This document shows positions 34,355-44,554 of a stretch of DNA of 64,000 nt, in pieces. The notes below the pieces were generated by a model. It was not told where the DNA came from. It searched no databases and saw only the letters and a program-made list of their open reading frames with translations. A program made the position numbers and the translations under genes. Each line of letters starts with the position of its first letter. Positions within the stretch are counted from its first letter, which is position 1. This DNA is from Catenibacterium mitsuokai. Lineage in GTDB: Bacteria > Bacillota_I > Bacilli_A > Erysipelotrichales > Coprobacillaceae. The stretch lies in NCBI RefSeq assembly GCF_025148785.1, contig NZ_CP102271.1, forward strand, positions 1,087,569-1,151,568. The letters run 5' to 3'.

Positions 34355-37300
34355 ATGATGAAAGGAAAGAAAGTCATTACTTATGCAGTAAGTTTTCTTG
34401 TTGCATTAGGCTGTGTATCTGCTTTTCCAATGGCTGTACAGGCAGATACAGGGTATGAAGTCTATCCTAATCCTCATACAATGAGCTATTCAAATGGGGA
34501 TTATGAAATGACAAATCAGGTCAATGTTGTCTATGAAGATGGTATTGATGCTGATACAAAAGCAAGACTTAATGAAGTTCTTGCATTAAAAGGCATGAGT
34601 GCAAGTGTTTCTAGCGAAAAGAAAGCGGGAAAGACAAACATTCTTGTTGGTATTAAGAATTCTAACCAATATGTAGATCAGCATTTTGGTTCTTATTCTA
34701 CTTCAGGCTTATTTGATAAGCTTGATTCATATGCTTTAAAGTCAGATAAGGGCACTATTTCTATCTTAGGTAAAGATACAGATGCTGCTTTTTATGGCCT
34801 TACAAGCTTATATCACATTTTTAAGCAGGTAGAGGGGAAAACAATTAGAAACTTCTCTATCGAAGACTATGCGGATGTTGCAAGCCGTGGTTTTATTGAA
34901 GGTTATTATGGTAATCCATGGTCAACAGAAGATCGTTGTAAATTGATGGAATGGGGTGGCTATTATAAGCTTAACTCATATTTCTATGCTCCTAAAGATG
35001 ATCCAAAGCATAATGCTAAGTGGCGTGAACTTTATACTGATCAGGAAATTGAAACAAAGATCAAACCACTTGCTGAGGCTGGAAACAAATCTAAATGCCG
35101 TTTCGTATTTGCCTTACATCCTTATATGAATCACGCTATACGTTATAACTCTGAAGAAAACTATCAGGCTGACCTCAAGGTTATGCAGGCTAAGTTTAAA
35201 CAGGTTATTGATGCTGGTGTTCGTCAGATTGCAATTCTTGCAGACGATGCGGGCAACGTAGGTGGCGCTAATTATACAAGAACATTGACAGATATGTCTA
35301 ACTGGCTTAAAGAATTACAGCCTTCTTACCCTGGCTTAAAGCTCACATTACCATTCTGTACTCAGGAATATATGGGTTATGGTCAGTCATACTACCGTAA
35401 TTTCCCTGAAAACGTACAGATTATCATGACTGGTGGACGTGTATGGGGTGAAGTAACAAACAACTTCACATCATCATTCACTAATACTGCAGGTCGTGGT
35501 CCTTATATGTGGATCAACTGGCCATGTACTGATAACTCTAAGAAGCATCTAATCATGGGTGGTTATACAACATTCCTTCATCCAGGTGTTGATCCTTCTA
35601 AGATACAGGGTATTGTATTAAACCCAATGCAGCAGTCTGAACCAAGTAAGGTTGCAATATTCGGTAATGCATGTTATTCATGGAATATCTGGCAGACTGA
35701 AGAAGAAGCAAATAAGTGCTATAATGCTTCATTCAAATATGTGGATCATAATGGTTATGAAGAAACAGCCGCTTCAACGGCTTTAAGAGAATTATCTAAG
35801 CATATGATCAACCAGAACATGGATAGCAGAGTGACTCGCTTAGAAGAATCTGTTGAATTAAGAGATAAGCTTCAAGCATTCAAGACTAAAGTAACTAAAG
35901 GTGAAAAGATTTCTGATGAAGAATTTGATGAATTAATCAATGCCTTTACAGTATTACAGAATGCATCTAAGACTTATCGTGAAAGCGGTAACGAAAGAAT
36001 CAAGTCTCAGATTGTTTACTGGTTAAACTGCTGGGATGATACAACAAATGCTGCTTTAAACTATATTAAAGGTATTAAAGCTGCACAGAATGAAGAAGAC
36101 AATGCAACTATCTGGGATTACTATTCAACAGCACAGGCTGCTTTTGAAAAGAGTAAGTCTTATGGTTTCCACTATGTGGATCATTTAGAATATGCTGAAG
36201 TAGGTGTACAGCATATTGTCCCATTCATTAAATCACTTGATTCATACTTATCTGAAATTGCATCTACAATTGTTAATCCAGATAAGCAGATTGCGAAGTA
36301 TATTACTAACCGTGAAGATACACCAGCAGGCAAAGAAGATAACATCTTTGATGGTAATGCTTCTACAGAATTAGTTTATAAGAGCCCTAATAGTATCTCT
36401 ACAGGTACTTATGTAGGTATCAAGTATTCTAAGGCTATTGATGTGAACCATGTAATCTTTAGAATGGGTGCGAACTCTAACCCTAGAGATACATTCTTAA
36501 AAGCGAAAGTACAGTATACAACGGATGGTAAGAACTGGACGGATGTCAATGACACAGAATATGACTTACCAAACAATGTAGAATTAACAGACCTTAACCT
36601 TAAGGGTGTTAAGGGTATCCGTATGATTGCAACTGAAGATAAGAGTAACACTTGGTTAGGTGTAAGAGATATCTTAGTTAACCCAACAACTACTCCTTCA
36701 TCAAGCACTGATAAGGGTACATTATCTATGACTAAGATTGGTGTAAAGGGTGGTTCATTAGATAACTTATTAGATGATAATGAATCTACATATGCGCATT
36801 TTGCAGAATCTCCATATAAAGCAGGAGAAATCAAGGACTATATTCCAGTAGATGCTGCAGTGACTCTTACATTCAATAATCCTAAGAAGCTAGGTACTAT
36901 CAACTTCGTACAGGATAGTGGTACTGATAAGATTACTAGATATGCATTAGAATATAGTGTTGATGGTACTAACTGGAAGACATTAAAAGAATATGCAGGT
37001 GATGCTACTGTTCATTTAAATGTTGAAGACCAGGATTTGACTGCTAAGGCAATTCGTGTAAGAAACCTTGAATTACATCTTTCAAGTAATACAGCAGGTT
37101 ATTGGTGGAAGGTAAAGACATTCAACCATACTGATGTAGTCAATGAATATGATGACAAAGCTGTTTATACAAATACAGACTATAAGTTACATTCTAAGAG
37201 TACACTAGACCAGACTGCTTTAGTGTATACAAAAGAAATGACTTTAGCACCTAAACAGTATGTAGGTGTAAAGTTAGCACGTGTTAAAGACTTAAAACAG

Positions 37301-39598
37301 TTAGAACTTGATTATACTGGTGATGTTGTTGTTGAAGCATCAGTGAACGCTCATGATTGGGTAGAAGTCACTGATTTAAACAACAATCTTCCAGATGCAC
37401 GTTATGTACGTTTAATCAATAAGAAGAGTTCTGATGTTAAGTTAACTCTTAATAAGTTTGTAGTACATTCTACAGAAGTCACTGCACCATACTTATATAA
37501 GACAACAATGACTATCAACCCATCTTGGGGTGTAGCAGAAGACACTAGAAACAATGGTGCTGCATTTGATGGCAACATTGATTCTACAACTGAATTTGGT
37601 GACCTTCCACAGAAGGGTCAGTATATCATCTATGACTTAGGTCAGATGAGAAATATCGATAAGCTTGCTATGTATTGTCAGGATAGTGCCGTTAACTATA
37701 TCAGAGATGCTACTATTAGTGTTTCGAGTGATTTAGAAAACTGGACAGATGTTGTGACAATTGGTGATGGTGTCGAAAACATTGGTGATGCAGGTGTTCA
37801 GTGTATCGATTCTGATGCAGGATATAAGGCATCTAGTACATATCCAAATAAGGTTTATGTATCAGGTACTGCCAATCATGTACCAGCTCGTTACTTAAGA
37901 ATCTTATTTACTGCATCTAACAACAATAGAGCTGTTGTATTCAACGAAATCATGATCAATGATGGTGAATATGCACCAGAAGACAATGACCCTACATTTG
38001 AATCTAATGTAACAGAAGCAAAAGGTTACAAGCCTCAGTATATGATTGATGGTGACCTATTAACTTCTTATAAGCCTGGTTCAAATAAAGCAGGTTACTT
38101 AACTTATACTCTTTCTGATAGATTAAATGTGAAGAAATTCAACATTATCCAGAAGGGTGAAATCAGTAATGCTAAGGTATATGCATTAATTGATAAAGAA
38201 GTGACTACACGTAACGTTCCTGAAGAAGATAAGGAATGGATTCAGTTAGGTACTTTAAGAAAGTCACTTAATGAATTCTATGTACCTCGTGGTAATGTTT
38301 ATAAGTTAAAGTTTGAATGGGAAGAAAATAGTATTCCTACAATTTCTGAAATCATCCGCTTAACTGATGATGAATTCAAGAGTGAATGTGCTAAGAATCT
38401 TAAGGATTATATCGATTCATTAAAGGTTGAAGAAGATAAGTACACGACTGCAACTTATGAAGCATATAAGACTGCTAGAGCTGCTGCACTTAATGTTTAT
38501 AACACTCAGACGGGTGAAAAGGATGCATTAGAAGAAGCAAAAGCTCACCTTAAAGCCTCTTATGATGCATTAGTGGCTCGTGGTGATGTCAAAGCATTAG
38601 AAGCAGAAATCAAGGCATTAGAAAAGCTTTCAAAGGATGACTATACTGAAGAAAGCTATAACGCTCTTATGAAAGTAAAAGCAGATGCTGAAAAACTTGC
38701 TAAGAACAAGGATGCATCTGTTGATGAAGTCAATGAAATGTTAGAAGCATTACGTAATGCGAAAGCTGCTCTTGTTACGAAGGCTTCTATCAGCAAGAAG
38801 ACATTAAGAGACTATATCGATTCTAATAATTTGAAGACTCTTGATACTTCACTTTACTTGACTTCTACAGTAAAACCTTTCCAGGAAGCATTAAAGAAAG
38901 CAGAAGATATCTTAAATAAAGAAGATGCAACTGTTTCTGAAATAGAAGATGCTTATGCTTTACTTCAGGAAGCAAGAAAGAACCTTGTATTAAAGGCATC
39001 TGATGCAGAAGTTAAGGTATTAGAAAATAAAGTCGCTTCATTCAAGGAAGAAGACTATACAGCTTCTAGCTATAAGGCATTCTTGCCAGTATTAGAAGAA
39101 GTTAAGGAAGCATTAAAGGCGGAACATACAAGTGAAGAAATCACTGCATTAACTGAAAAGTTAGATGTAGCTTCTAAGAAACTTGTAAGAAGAGGCAATA
39201 CTGCTGAACTTGATCTATTACTTGCTCAGGCTAAGAATACAGATAGTAAGTTATATACACAAAAGAGCTATAAGAACTTATTAGAAGTTATCAAGGCTAT
39301 TGAGGAAGAACTAGAAAATAAAGAAGAATTAACTCAGGAAGAAGTAGATGCACTTACTAAGAAGTTAAGTGATGCGATGGCTCAGTTAGAAAAGAACCCT
39401 GAAATCACTCCAGAAACTCCTTCTAAACCATCTACACCTTCTAAACCTGAAACTCCTTCTAAACCTGGAACTGGTACTGAAACAACTAAACCAAACAAAA
39501 AACCACAGACTGGTGATTCTACTATGTTAGGTTTCGCTGCATTCTTTACTATGATTTCATTATTAGGTTATGTTCTTCTAAAGAAGAAAGAAGCATAA
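34355..39598 (+). CDS. Cell-surface beta-N-acetylglucosaminidase, GH84 (hyaluronidase/NagH-NagJ-like)
   Basis: 1747 residues. Signal peptide (VITYAVSFLVALGCVSAFPM…VQA). GH84 N-terminal domain, then the catalytic barrel: RGFIEGYYGNPWSTEDR near 180, the Asp pair in AILADDAGNV (~D297/D298), FCTQEYMGYG and WINWPCTD. Several F5/8-type C (CBM32-like) discoidin domains follow (~640-1330: IFDGNAST…, LLDDNESTY, AFDGNIDST, MIDGDLLTS). Then helical FIVAR-type repeats (~1350-1690), Pro/Thr/Ser spacer, sortase-like KPQTGD, TM helix and KKKEA tail. Removes terminal GlcNAc from mucin or glycoprotein glycans. The ATG at 34358 has better RBS spacing. Controlled by RAT antitermination and probably CcpA. Confidence 0.95.
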   Translation: MMKGKKVITYAVSFLVALGCVSAFPMAVQADTGYEVYPNPHTMSYSNGDYEMTNQVNVVYEDGIDADTKARLNEVLALKGMSASVSSEKKAGKTNILVGIKNSNQYVDQHFGSYSTSGLFDKLDSYALKSDKGTISILGKDTDAAFYGLTSLYHIFKQVEGKTIRNFSIEDYADVASRGFIEGYYGNPWSTEDRCKLMEWGGYYKLNSYFYAPKDDPKHNAKWRELYTDQEIETKIKPLAEAGNKSKCRFVFALHPYMNHAIRYNSEENYQADLKVMQAKFKQVIDAGVRQIAILADDAGNVGGANYTRTLTDMSNWLKELQPSYPGLKLTLPFCTQEYMGYGQSYYRNFPENVQIIMTGGRVWGEVTNNFTSSFTNTAGRGPYMWINWPCTDNSKKHLIMGGYTTFLHPGVDPSKIQGIVLNPMQQSEPSKVAIFGNACYSWNIWQTEEEANKCYNASFKYVDHNGYEETAASTALRELSKHMINQNMDSRVTRLEESVELRDKLQAFKTKVTKGEKISDEEFDELINAFTVLQNASKTYRESGNERIKSQIVYWLNCWDDTTNAALNYIKGIKAAQNEEDNATIWDYYSTAQAAFEKSKSYGFHYVDHLEYAEVGVQHIVPFIKSLDSYLSEIASTIVNPDKQIAKYITNREDTPAGKEDNIFDGNASTELVYKSPNSISTGTYVGIKYSKAIDVNHVIFRMGANSNPRDTFLKAKVQYTTDGKNWTDVNDTEYDLPNNVELTDLNLKGVKGIRMIATEDKSNTWLGVRDILVNPTTTPSSSTDKGTLSMTKIGVKGGSLDNLLDDNESTYAHFAESPYKAGEIKDYIPVDAAVTLTFNNPKKLGTINFVQDSGTDKITRYALEYSVDGTNWKTLKEYAGDATVHLNVEDQDLTAKAIRVRNLELHLSSNTAGYWWKVKTFNHTDVVNEYDDKAVYTNTDYKLHSKSTLDQTALVYTKEMTLAPKQYVGVKLARVKDLKQLELDYTGDVVVEASVNAHDWVEVTDLNNNLPDARYVRLINKKSSDVKLTLNKFVVHSTEVTAPYLYKTTMTINPSWGVAEDTRNNGAAFDGNIDSTTEFGDLPQKGQYIIYDLGQMRNIDKLAMYCQDSAVNYIRDATISVSSDLENWTDVVTIGDGVENIGDAGVQCIDSDAGYKASSTYPNKVYVSGTANHVPARYLRILFTASNNNRAVVFNEIMINDGEYAPEDNDPTFESNVTEAKGYKPQYMIDGDLLTSYKPGSNKAGYLTYTLSDRLNVKKFNIIQKGEISNAKVYALIDKEVTTRNVPEEDKEWIQLGTLRKSLNEFYVPRGNVYKLKFEWEENSIPTISEIIRLTDDEFKSECAKNLKDYIDSLKVEEDKYTTATYEAYKTARAAALNVYNTQTGEKDALEEAKAHLKASYDALVARGDVKALEAEIKALEKLSKDDYTEESYNALMKVKADAEKLAKNKDASVDEVNEMLEALRNAKAALVTKASISKKTLRDYIDSNNLKTLDTSLYLTSTVKPFQEALKKAEDILNKEDATVSEIEDAYALLQEARKNLVLKASDAEVKVLENKVASFKEEDYTASSYKAFLPVLEEVKEALKAEHTSEEITALTEKLDVASKKLVRRGNTAELDLLLAQAKNTDSKLYTQKSYKNLLEVIKAIEEELENKEELTQEEVDALTKKLSDAMAQLEKNPEITPETPSKPSTPSKPETPSKPGTGTETTKPNKKPQTGDSTMLGFAAFFTMISLLGYVLLKKKEA

Positions 39599-39605
39599 GA
39601 TAAGG

Positions 39606-39637
39606 GAAGAACTTCGCAAGAGGTTCTTCTTTTTTTG
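39606..39637 (+). terminator. Terminator of GH84 gene
   Basis: GAAGAAC…GTTCTTC hairpin (39606-39629) followed by seven T. Confidence 0.82.
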
Positions 39638-39705
39638 CCTTTTTGCGAAGGTGATTTGCAGTAATTGTATTTTTATTATAAAATAGTCTCATTAGGGGAA
39701 TTGAT

Positions 39706-40899
39706 ATGACAGAAATACAAGAAAAACTATTAGAAGCATTAAGTGCTTCTTTAAAGGGTGAGAGTGTTGAATGGGAACCACTTTCACAAGAAGAATTATC
39801 AGAATTATATAATCTTGCACAAATTCATCAAATATTACCTTTGGTTTATGAAGCAGTCTATAAATCTCAGGGTGTGAACCCACAGGTCAAAGCTATTTCT
39901 ATGCGTGCAGCTATGACTCAGGCACTTTCTACAAGAGATTTCTTACAGCTTGTTAGTAAGATGAATGAAGCAAAGCTTTATCCATTAGTGGTAAAGGGTA
40001 TTATTGCAAGAAAACTTTATCCTATTCCTGATGAAAGAGTATCAGGGGATGAGGACTTATTGATTACTAAAGATTTATTTCCTACTTACCACCAGTTCTT
40101 CACTGAACATAATTTAGTAACAGGAGATGATTTAGAACCTTATGAAGTCCCTTATCAGTTAAAGGGAAGTTCACTTTATATAGAACTTCATAAGACACTT
40201 TTCCAGGAAGAATCAGTTGCTTATGGGTCATGGAATCAGTTCTTTGAAAAAGCCCATGAGAGACGTACTGTTGAAGTGATAGAGGGTGTGGAAGTATCGA
40301 CTATGTGTCCAACAGATCATTTCTTATTTCTTATACTTCATGCCTTTAAACACTTCCTTCATAGTGGTGTAGGTATTAGACAGGTCGCAGATATTATGAT
40401 GTTTGCCTCTCATTATGAGATTGATTATGACTCTATTTTTAATGATCTTAAGAAGATTCATCTAGAAGTCTTTGGGGCAACATTATTATCTATTGGTAAG
40501 AAGTATTTACACGATGCACCTATTCCAGATAAGTATTTAGAATTAAGTGAGAATATGGATCACTTATTAGAAGATATACTTGATGCAGGGGTATATGGTA
40601 ATAGTTCTATGAGCCGTAAGCATTCAGCTAATATGACACTCGAAGCGATTACTTTAGATGCACAAGGTAAAAAAGCCCATGCTTCTTTAAGAAGTACACT
40701 CTTCCCAAGTCGTAAGGACCTAGTAGGAAGATATCCTTATCTAGAAAAGCATGGTTATTTATTGCCTATTGCATGGTTCTCACGTATAGTGACATATATG
40801 AAGGAATCTTCATCAAGAGAAGATAATAAAGCGACAGAGACAATTAAGATAGGGAAAGAACGTGTCGCTTTAATGAAAGAATATAAGATCATCAAATAG
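39706..40899 (+). CDS. NTP_transf_5-type nucleotidyltransferase
   Basis: 397 residues. The nucleotidyltransferase-fold core is visible as YPLVVKGIIARKLYPIPDERVSGDEDLLI (residues ~95-125, acidic metal ligands D-x-D), followed by a helical region with HLFLILHAFKHFLHSGVGIRQVADIMMF-like family sequence near 205-235. Proteins of this class occur in polysaccharide loci and next to PqqD/HprK-like genes of lasso- and other RiPP clusters; chemical role unproven. Followed 15 nt later by an LCP gene. Its fit with the PqqD (44554) and HprK-like (53398) genes suggests it belongs to the peptide module. Confidence 0.8.
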   Translation: MTEIQEKLLEALSASLKGESVEWEPLSQEELSELYNLAQIHQILPLVYEAVYKSQGVNPQVKAISMRAAMTQALSTRDFLQLVSKMNEAKLYPLVVKGIIARKLYPIPDERVSGDEDLLITKDLFPTYHQFFTEHNLVTGDDLEPYEVPYQLKGSSLYIELHKTLFQEESVAYGSWNQFFEKAHERRTVEVIEGVEVSTMCPTDHFLFLILHAFKHFLHSGVGIRQVADIMMFASHYEIDYDSIFNDLKKIHLEVFGATLLSIGKKYLHDAPIPDKYLELSENMDHLLEDILDAGVYGNSSMSRKHSANMTLEAITLDAQGKKAHASLRSTLFPSRKDLVGRYPYLEKHGYLLPIAWFSRIVTYMKESSSREDNKATETIKIGKERVALMKEYKIIK

Positions 40900-40914
40900 A
40901 AGTGAGGGACAAAG

Positions 40915-42369
40915 ATGAAGAAAATATTGAATTTCATAACTGATCATCGATTTATTATCGGTATACAGGCAGTATTAAGTATTATACTTGTGGTAAGTAT
41001 TGCGTTAGTTAATATCTTACCAATGCGTTTCTTAATAGTGATAGGGGCATTCCTTGCAATTCTTACATTACTTATGTATTTATTCGCAAAACCTAGTTCT
41101 ATTGAATCTAGAAATGTTCAGATCAGACCACTTATTGGTAAGATTATTTCTGTAGTTATTAGTATCTTCTTACTTGTGTGCTGTGTATTTATTCAAACAG
41201 GTAAGGCGGCTGTTAATCAGGTGACAAGTGAATACGATTATGTCACATATTCTTTAGTTGTAAAGAAGGAAAGTCCTTATTATAAGGCTGAAGATATCTT
41301 AAATAAGACAGTGGCTTATAATCCTAATGGAACAAAGATCAATGAAGCCTTAGATAGACTAAGTAAAAAAGTATCGAGTTATGGTATTAGTGAATTATAT
41401 GGCGTAGAAGCAGTTGTGGATGCACTTTATAATAAACAGGCAGATGCTATTCTTATGAATGAAGGATCTCGTACACTCGTGAATGAATACAAAGAGTCAT
41501 TCGACAAGGATACAAGAGTCATCTGGAGCTGTAAGTTTAAATCTTATAATAAGATTAAAGAAGAAAAGACACTCGATATCTTAAAAGATCCATTCTGTGT
41601 TTATATTTCAGGTATTGACTCTCGTGGTAGTGTTCAGGAAGTATCACGTAGTGACGTTAATATCTTGATGACAATCAATGTCCCTGCTCATCAGGTACTT
41701 GTGACAAGTATTCCTCGTGATGCATGGGTAACTCTTGCCGATGCGAAAGCGAAGGATAAATTAACACATTCTGGTTTGACAGGTACACAGAATACTGTAA
41801 AGACTGTAGAAAAGTTCTTAGATGTTGATATCAGCTATTATGCACGTGTGAACTTTGAATCATTGGTTAAAGTTGTAGATGCCTTAGGTGGTATTGATGT
41901 TTATTCTGATAAGAACTTAGAAGCCTGGACAGGACAGCCTATTAAAGAAGGCTGGAACCATATGAATGGTCAGATGGCTCTATCATTCTCAAGAGAACGT
42001 CATGCCTATATGAGTGGTGATCGTCATAGAGCACAGAACCAGCAGGATGTATTGCAGGCTATTATTAAGAAAATGGCTTCTCCTGCCATCATTACTCATT
42101 ATACTGATATTCTCAATGCGATTGATGGTACATTCGTCACTGATATGCCAATGAATGAAATGGCGCGTGTGGCCAATGATCAGCTTAATACTGGTGCTGA
42201 ATGGTCATTCCAGAAATCTATGGTATCAGGTAGTGGTAAGATGATGAAGGGTGGCTATTATATGCCTAACACAAACTTGTATTATATGATTCCTGATGAA
42301 AATAGCGTTAAACAGAATAAAGAATATATTAAGAAGATGTTGAAGGGTGAAAGCTTCACGGTACAATAA
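40915..42369 (+). CDS. LytR-CpsA-Psr (LCP) family glycopolymer ligase
   Basis: 484 residues. N-terminal membrane segments (near 13-60 and 77-97), an accessory region, then the LCP catalytic domain: YISGIDSRGSVQEVSRSDVNI, PAHQVLVTSIPRDAW and DALGGIDVYS, FSRERHAYMSGDRHRAQNQQ with the conserved Arg residues. Transfers lipid-linked polysaccharide to peptidoglycan on the outer face. First of the envelope-polysaccharide genes in this region; ends in a strong terminator. Confidence 0.94.
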   Translation: MKKILNFITDHRFIIGIQAVLSIILVVSIALVNILPMRFLIVIGAFLAILTLLMYLFAKPSSIESRNVQIRPLIGKIISVVISIFLLVCCVFIQTGKAAVNQVTSEYDYVTYSLVVKKESPYYKAEDILNKTVAYNPNGTKINEALDRLSKKVSSYGISELYGVEAVVDALYNKQADAILMNEGSRTLVNEYKESFDKDTRVIWSCKFKSYNKIKEEKTLDILKDPFCVYISGIDSRGSVQEVSRSDVNILMTINVPAHQVLVTSIPRDAWVTLADAKAKDKLTHSGLTGTQNTVKTVEKFLDVDISYYARVNFESLVKVVDALGGIDVYSDKNLEAWTGQPIKEGWNHMNGQMALSFSRERHAYMSGDRHRAQNQQDVLQAIIKKMASPAIITHYTDILNAIDGTFVTDMPMNEMARVANDQLNTGAEWSFQKSMVSGSGKMMKGGYYMPNTNLYYMIPDENSVKQNKEYIKKMLKGESFTVQ

Positions 42370-42391
42370 GCAGACTTTGGTCTGCTTTTTT
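42368..42391 (+). terminator. Terminator of LCP gene
   Basis: AGCAGAC/GTCTGCT stem with short loop and following TTTTTT. Confidence 0.85.
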
Positions 42392-42557
42392 CATAAACAA
42401 TAGGTTTTATATGTCCGTGGATGTACAGTTAAAAATAGTACAAATAAAGTTTTTTACAGACTAAATAGTAGTATACAGATATTTAAAACTATAAAGTTGT
42501 ATAAAAAAATACTTAAACACCTCTAAATAGGTTTTATCAAGCCTTTACACATATCAT

Positions 42558-42580
42558 CCTATATAAATATAGGGTATAAT
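42558..42580 (+). promoter_or_regulatory. Promoter region with palindrome upstream of capD-like gene
   Basis: TATAAT at 42575-42580, immediately preceded by a perfect inverted repeat CCTATAT-AA-ATATAGG (42558-42573) filling the spacer, likely an operator. A second promoter TTGACG-N17-TAATTT is at 42628-42656. Together they account for most of the 42392-42685 gap; the rest is A/T-rich with nothing evident. Confidence 0.5.
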
Positions 42581-42685
42581 AGTAATTGGAATTTGATGCA
42601 ATATATAAAGGTTTTATGTAGGGTATATTGACGAGTTTACAAATAAATGGTAATTTGTACGTTGACAAAAAAAGGAAGGGATAAA

Positions 42686-44554
42686 ATGCACAGGTTTAAA
42701 GAGAATCGAGTGATGTATCAGCGTATGTTGTTCTTGATGATCTTAGATGCGATGTTTACCGTACTTGCTTCGTTTGTAGCCATTTTTACAAGAATGGAGT
42801 TCAAAATTGATTGGTGGGTATGGAATAACTATTTAAAGATTATTGGAATTGATATATTAATTACGCTTGTTGTTTATTATGTATTTAGGCTTTATAAAAG
42901 TATGTGGAGGTATGCTTCTATTATAGAGGTCAGACGATTGCTTCTAGCAGTTATCTGCTCTGATTTTTTCAGAATGCTCCTCTATGTATTTGTATTAAGG
43001 GTAGAACTGCCACGTTCATGGTATATTCTTGAACCATGTATGCTTCTTATATTGAGTTCTACTTTGCGTTTCTTATATCGTGGAATGCGTTCAATGAAAA
43101 ATGACAGTCCACTATTTGAACAGGACAAGCATTTAATCAATGTAATGATTATAGGAGCTGGGGAAGCAGGTAATGTGCTTCTTAGAGAAATCAAGAGAAG
43201 TTCTCATCTTCCAATGAAGGTTGTATGCTTCATTGATGATGATCCACTTAAACAGGGTTATTATATGAATGATGTACCGATTGTGGGTGATAGGGATGTC
43301 ATTGGAGAGATGGTTAAGAAGTATGAGGTCGATGAGATTTATATTGCATTACCATCTGTATCTATCAATCAAAGAAGAGAATTGATGAATATCTGTAATG
43401 ATACAGGATGTAAGATCAAGATTCTGCCAGGTATTTATCAGTTGATGAATGGGGAAGTGAAGGTTTCTAAGCTTAGAAATGTTGAGATTGAAGACCTTCT
43501 AGGAAGAGATCCGATTTCAGTTAATATGAATCAGATTGCCTCATATGTAGAAAATAGAACAGTTATGGTGACTGGCGGCGGAGGATCTATTGGTAGTGAG
43601 TTATGTAGACAGGTCGCTGCGAGACATCCAAGCAAATTGATTATTGTAGATATTTATGAGAATAATGCCTATGATATTCAGATGGAATTAAGAAATGCAC
43701 ATCCAGAATTGCAGCTAGATGTACGTATTGCATCTATTCGTGATGGAGAAAAGATTGATGCCTTATTTAATGAATTAAGACCAGAAGTAGTGTATCATGC
43801 AGCCGCCCATAAGCATGTACCACTTATGGAGGATTCTCCTAATGAAGCAATTAAAAACAATGTCTTTGGTACTTTGAATGTCGTAAGAGCTGCAGACAAG
43901 TATCATGTTAAGCGTTTTGTACAGATTTCTACAGATAAAGCAGTTAATCCAACCAATATCATGGGGGCAAGTAAACGTATGTGCGAGATGATTATTCAGG
44001 CATACAGCCGTCATTCTCGTACGGTATTTACAGCTGTAAGATTTGGGAATGTATTAGGATCTAATGGTTCTGTTATTCCTTTATTTAAGAAGCAGATTGC
44101 ACATGGTGGACCTGTGACAGTGACTGATAAGAATATTATCCGTTATTTCATGACTATTCCAGAAGCTGTATCACTTGTTATGCAGGCAGGTATATTTGCG
44201 AAAGGTGGAGAAATATTCGTCCTAGATATGGGAGAACCAGTCAAGATTGATGATCTGGCAAGAAATCTAATCAAGTTATCTGGCTTTACTCCTGATGTAG
44301 ATATCCCAATCATCTATACAGGACTAAGACCTGGTGAAAAACTTTATGAAGAATTATTAATGGATGAAGAAGGGTTACAGAAGACCGAGAATGGTTCTAT
44401 TTTCATTGGTCATCCTCTAGATTTTGATGAAGAAGTTTATTTTGAAAAGTTACATCATCTAAGAGGTACGATTGATGATATGCATCAAGATGCAATCCGT
44501 GATGAAGTACAGAAAATTGTCTCTACTTATCATCCAGAATTAGGGGGAAAATAA
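42686..44554 (+). CDS. CapD/WbpM-type UDP-sugar 4,6-dehydratase, membrane-bound
   Basis: 622 residues from ATG 42686 (RBS AGGAAGGG). Four N-terminal TM helices, a CoA-binding-like domain (VMIIGAGEAGNVLLREI), then the short-chain dehydrogenase domain with NAD motif VTGGGGSIGSELCRQ near 290 and STDKAVNPTNIMGASKR. Members convert UDP-GlcNAc to the 4-keto-6-deoxy sugar that starts capsule or O-antigen precursors. Its TAA overlaps the ATG of the PqqD-like gene (TAATG), so the sugar enzyme and the peptide-recognition protein are made from one transcript. Confidence 0.93.
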   Translation: MHRFKENRVMYQRMLFLMILDAMFTVLASFVAIFTRMEFKIDWWVWNNYLKIIGIDILITLVVYYVFRLYKSMWRYASIIEVRRLLLAVICSDFFRMLLYVFVLRVELPRSWYILEPCMLLILSSTLRFLYRGMRSMKNDSPLFEQDKHLINVMIIGAGEAGNVLLREIKRSSHLPMKVVCFIDDDPLKQGYYMNDVPIVGDRDVIGEMVKKYEVDEIYIALPSVSINQRRELMNICNDTGCKIKILPGIYQLMNGEVKVSKLRNVEIEDLLGRDPISVNMNQIASYVENRTVMVTGGGGSIGSELCRQVAARHPSKLIIVDIYENNAYDIQMELRNAHPELQLDVRIASIRDGEKIDALFNELRPEVVYHAAAHKHVPLMEDSPNEAIKNNVFGTLNVVRAADKYHVKRFVQISTDKAVNPTNIMGASKRMCEMIIQAYSRHSRTVFTAVRFGNVLGSNGSVIPLFKKQIAHGGPVTVTDKNIIRYFMTIPEAVSLVMQAGIFAKGGEIFVLDMGEPVKIDDLARNLIKLSGFTPDVDIPIIYTGLRPGEKLYEELLMDEEGLQKTENGSIFIGHPLDFDEEVYFEKLHHLRGTIDDMHQDAIRDEVQKIVSTYHPELGGK

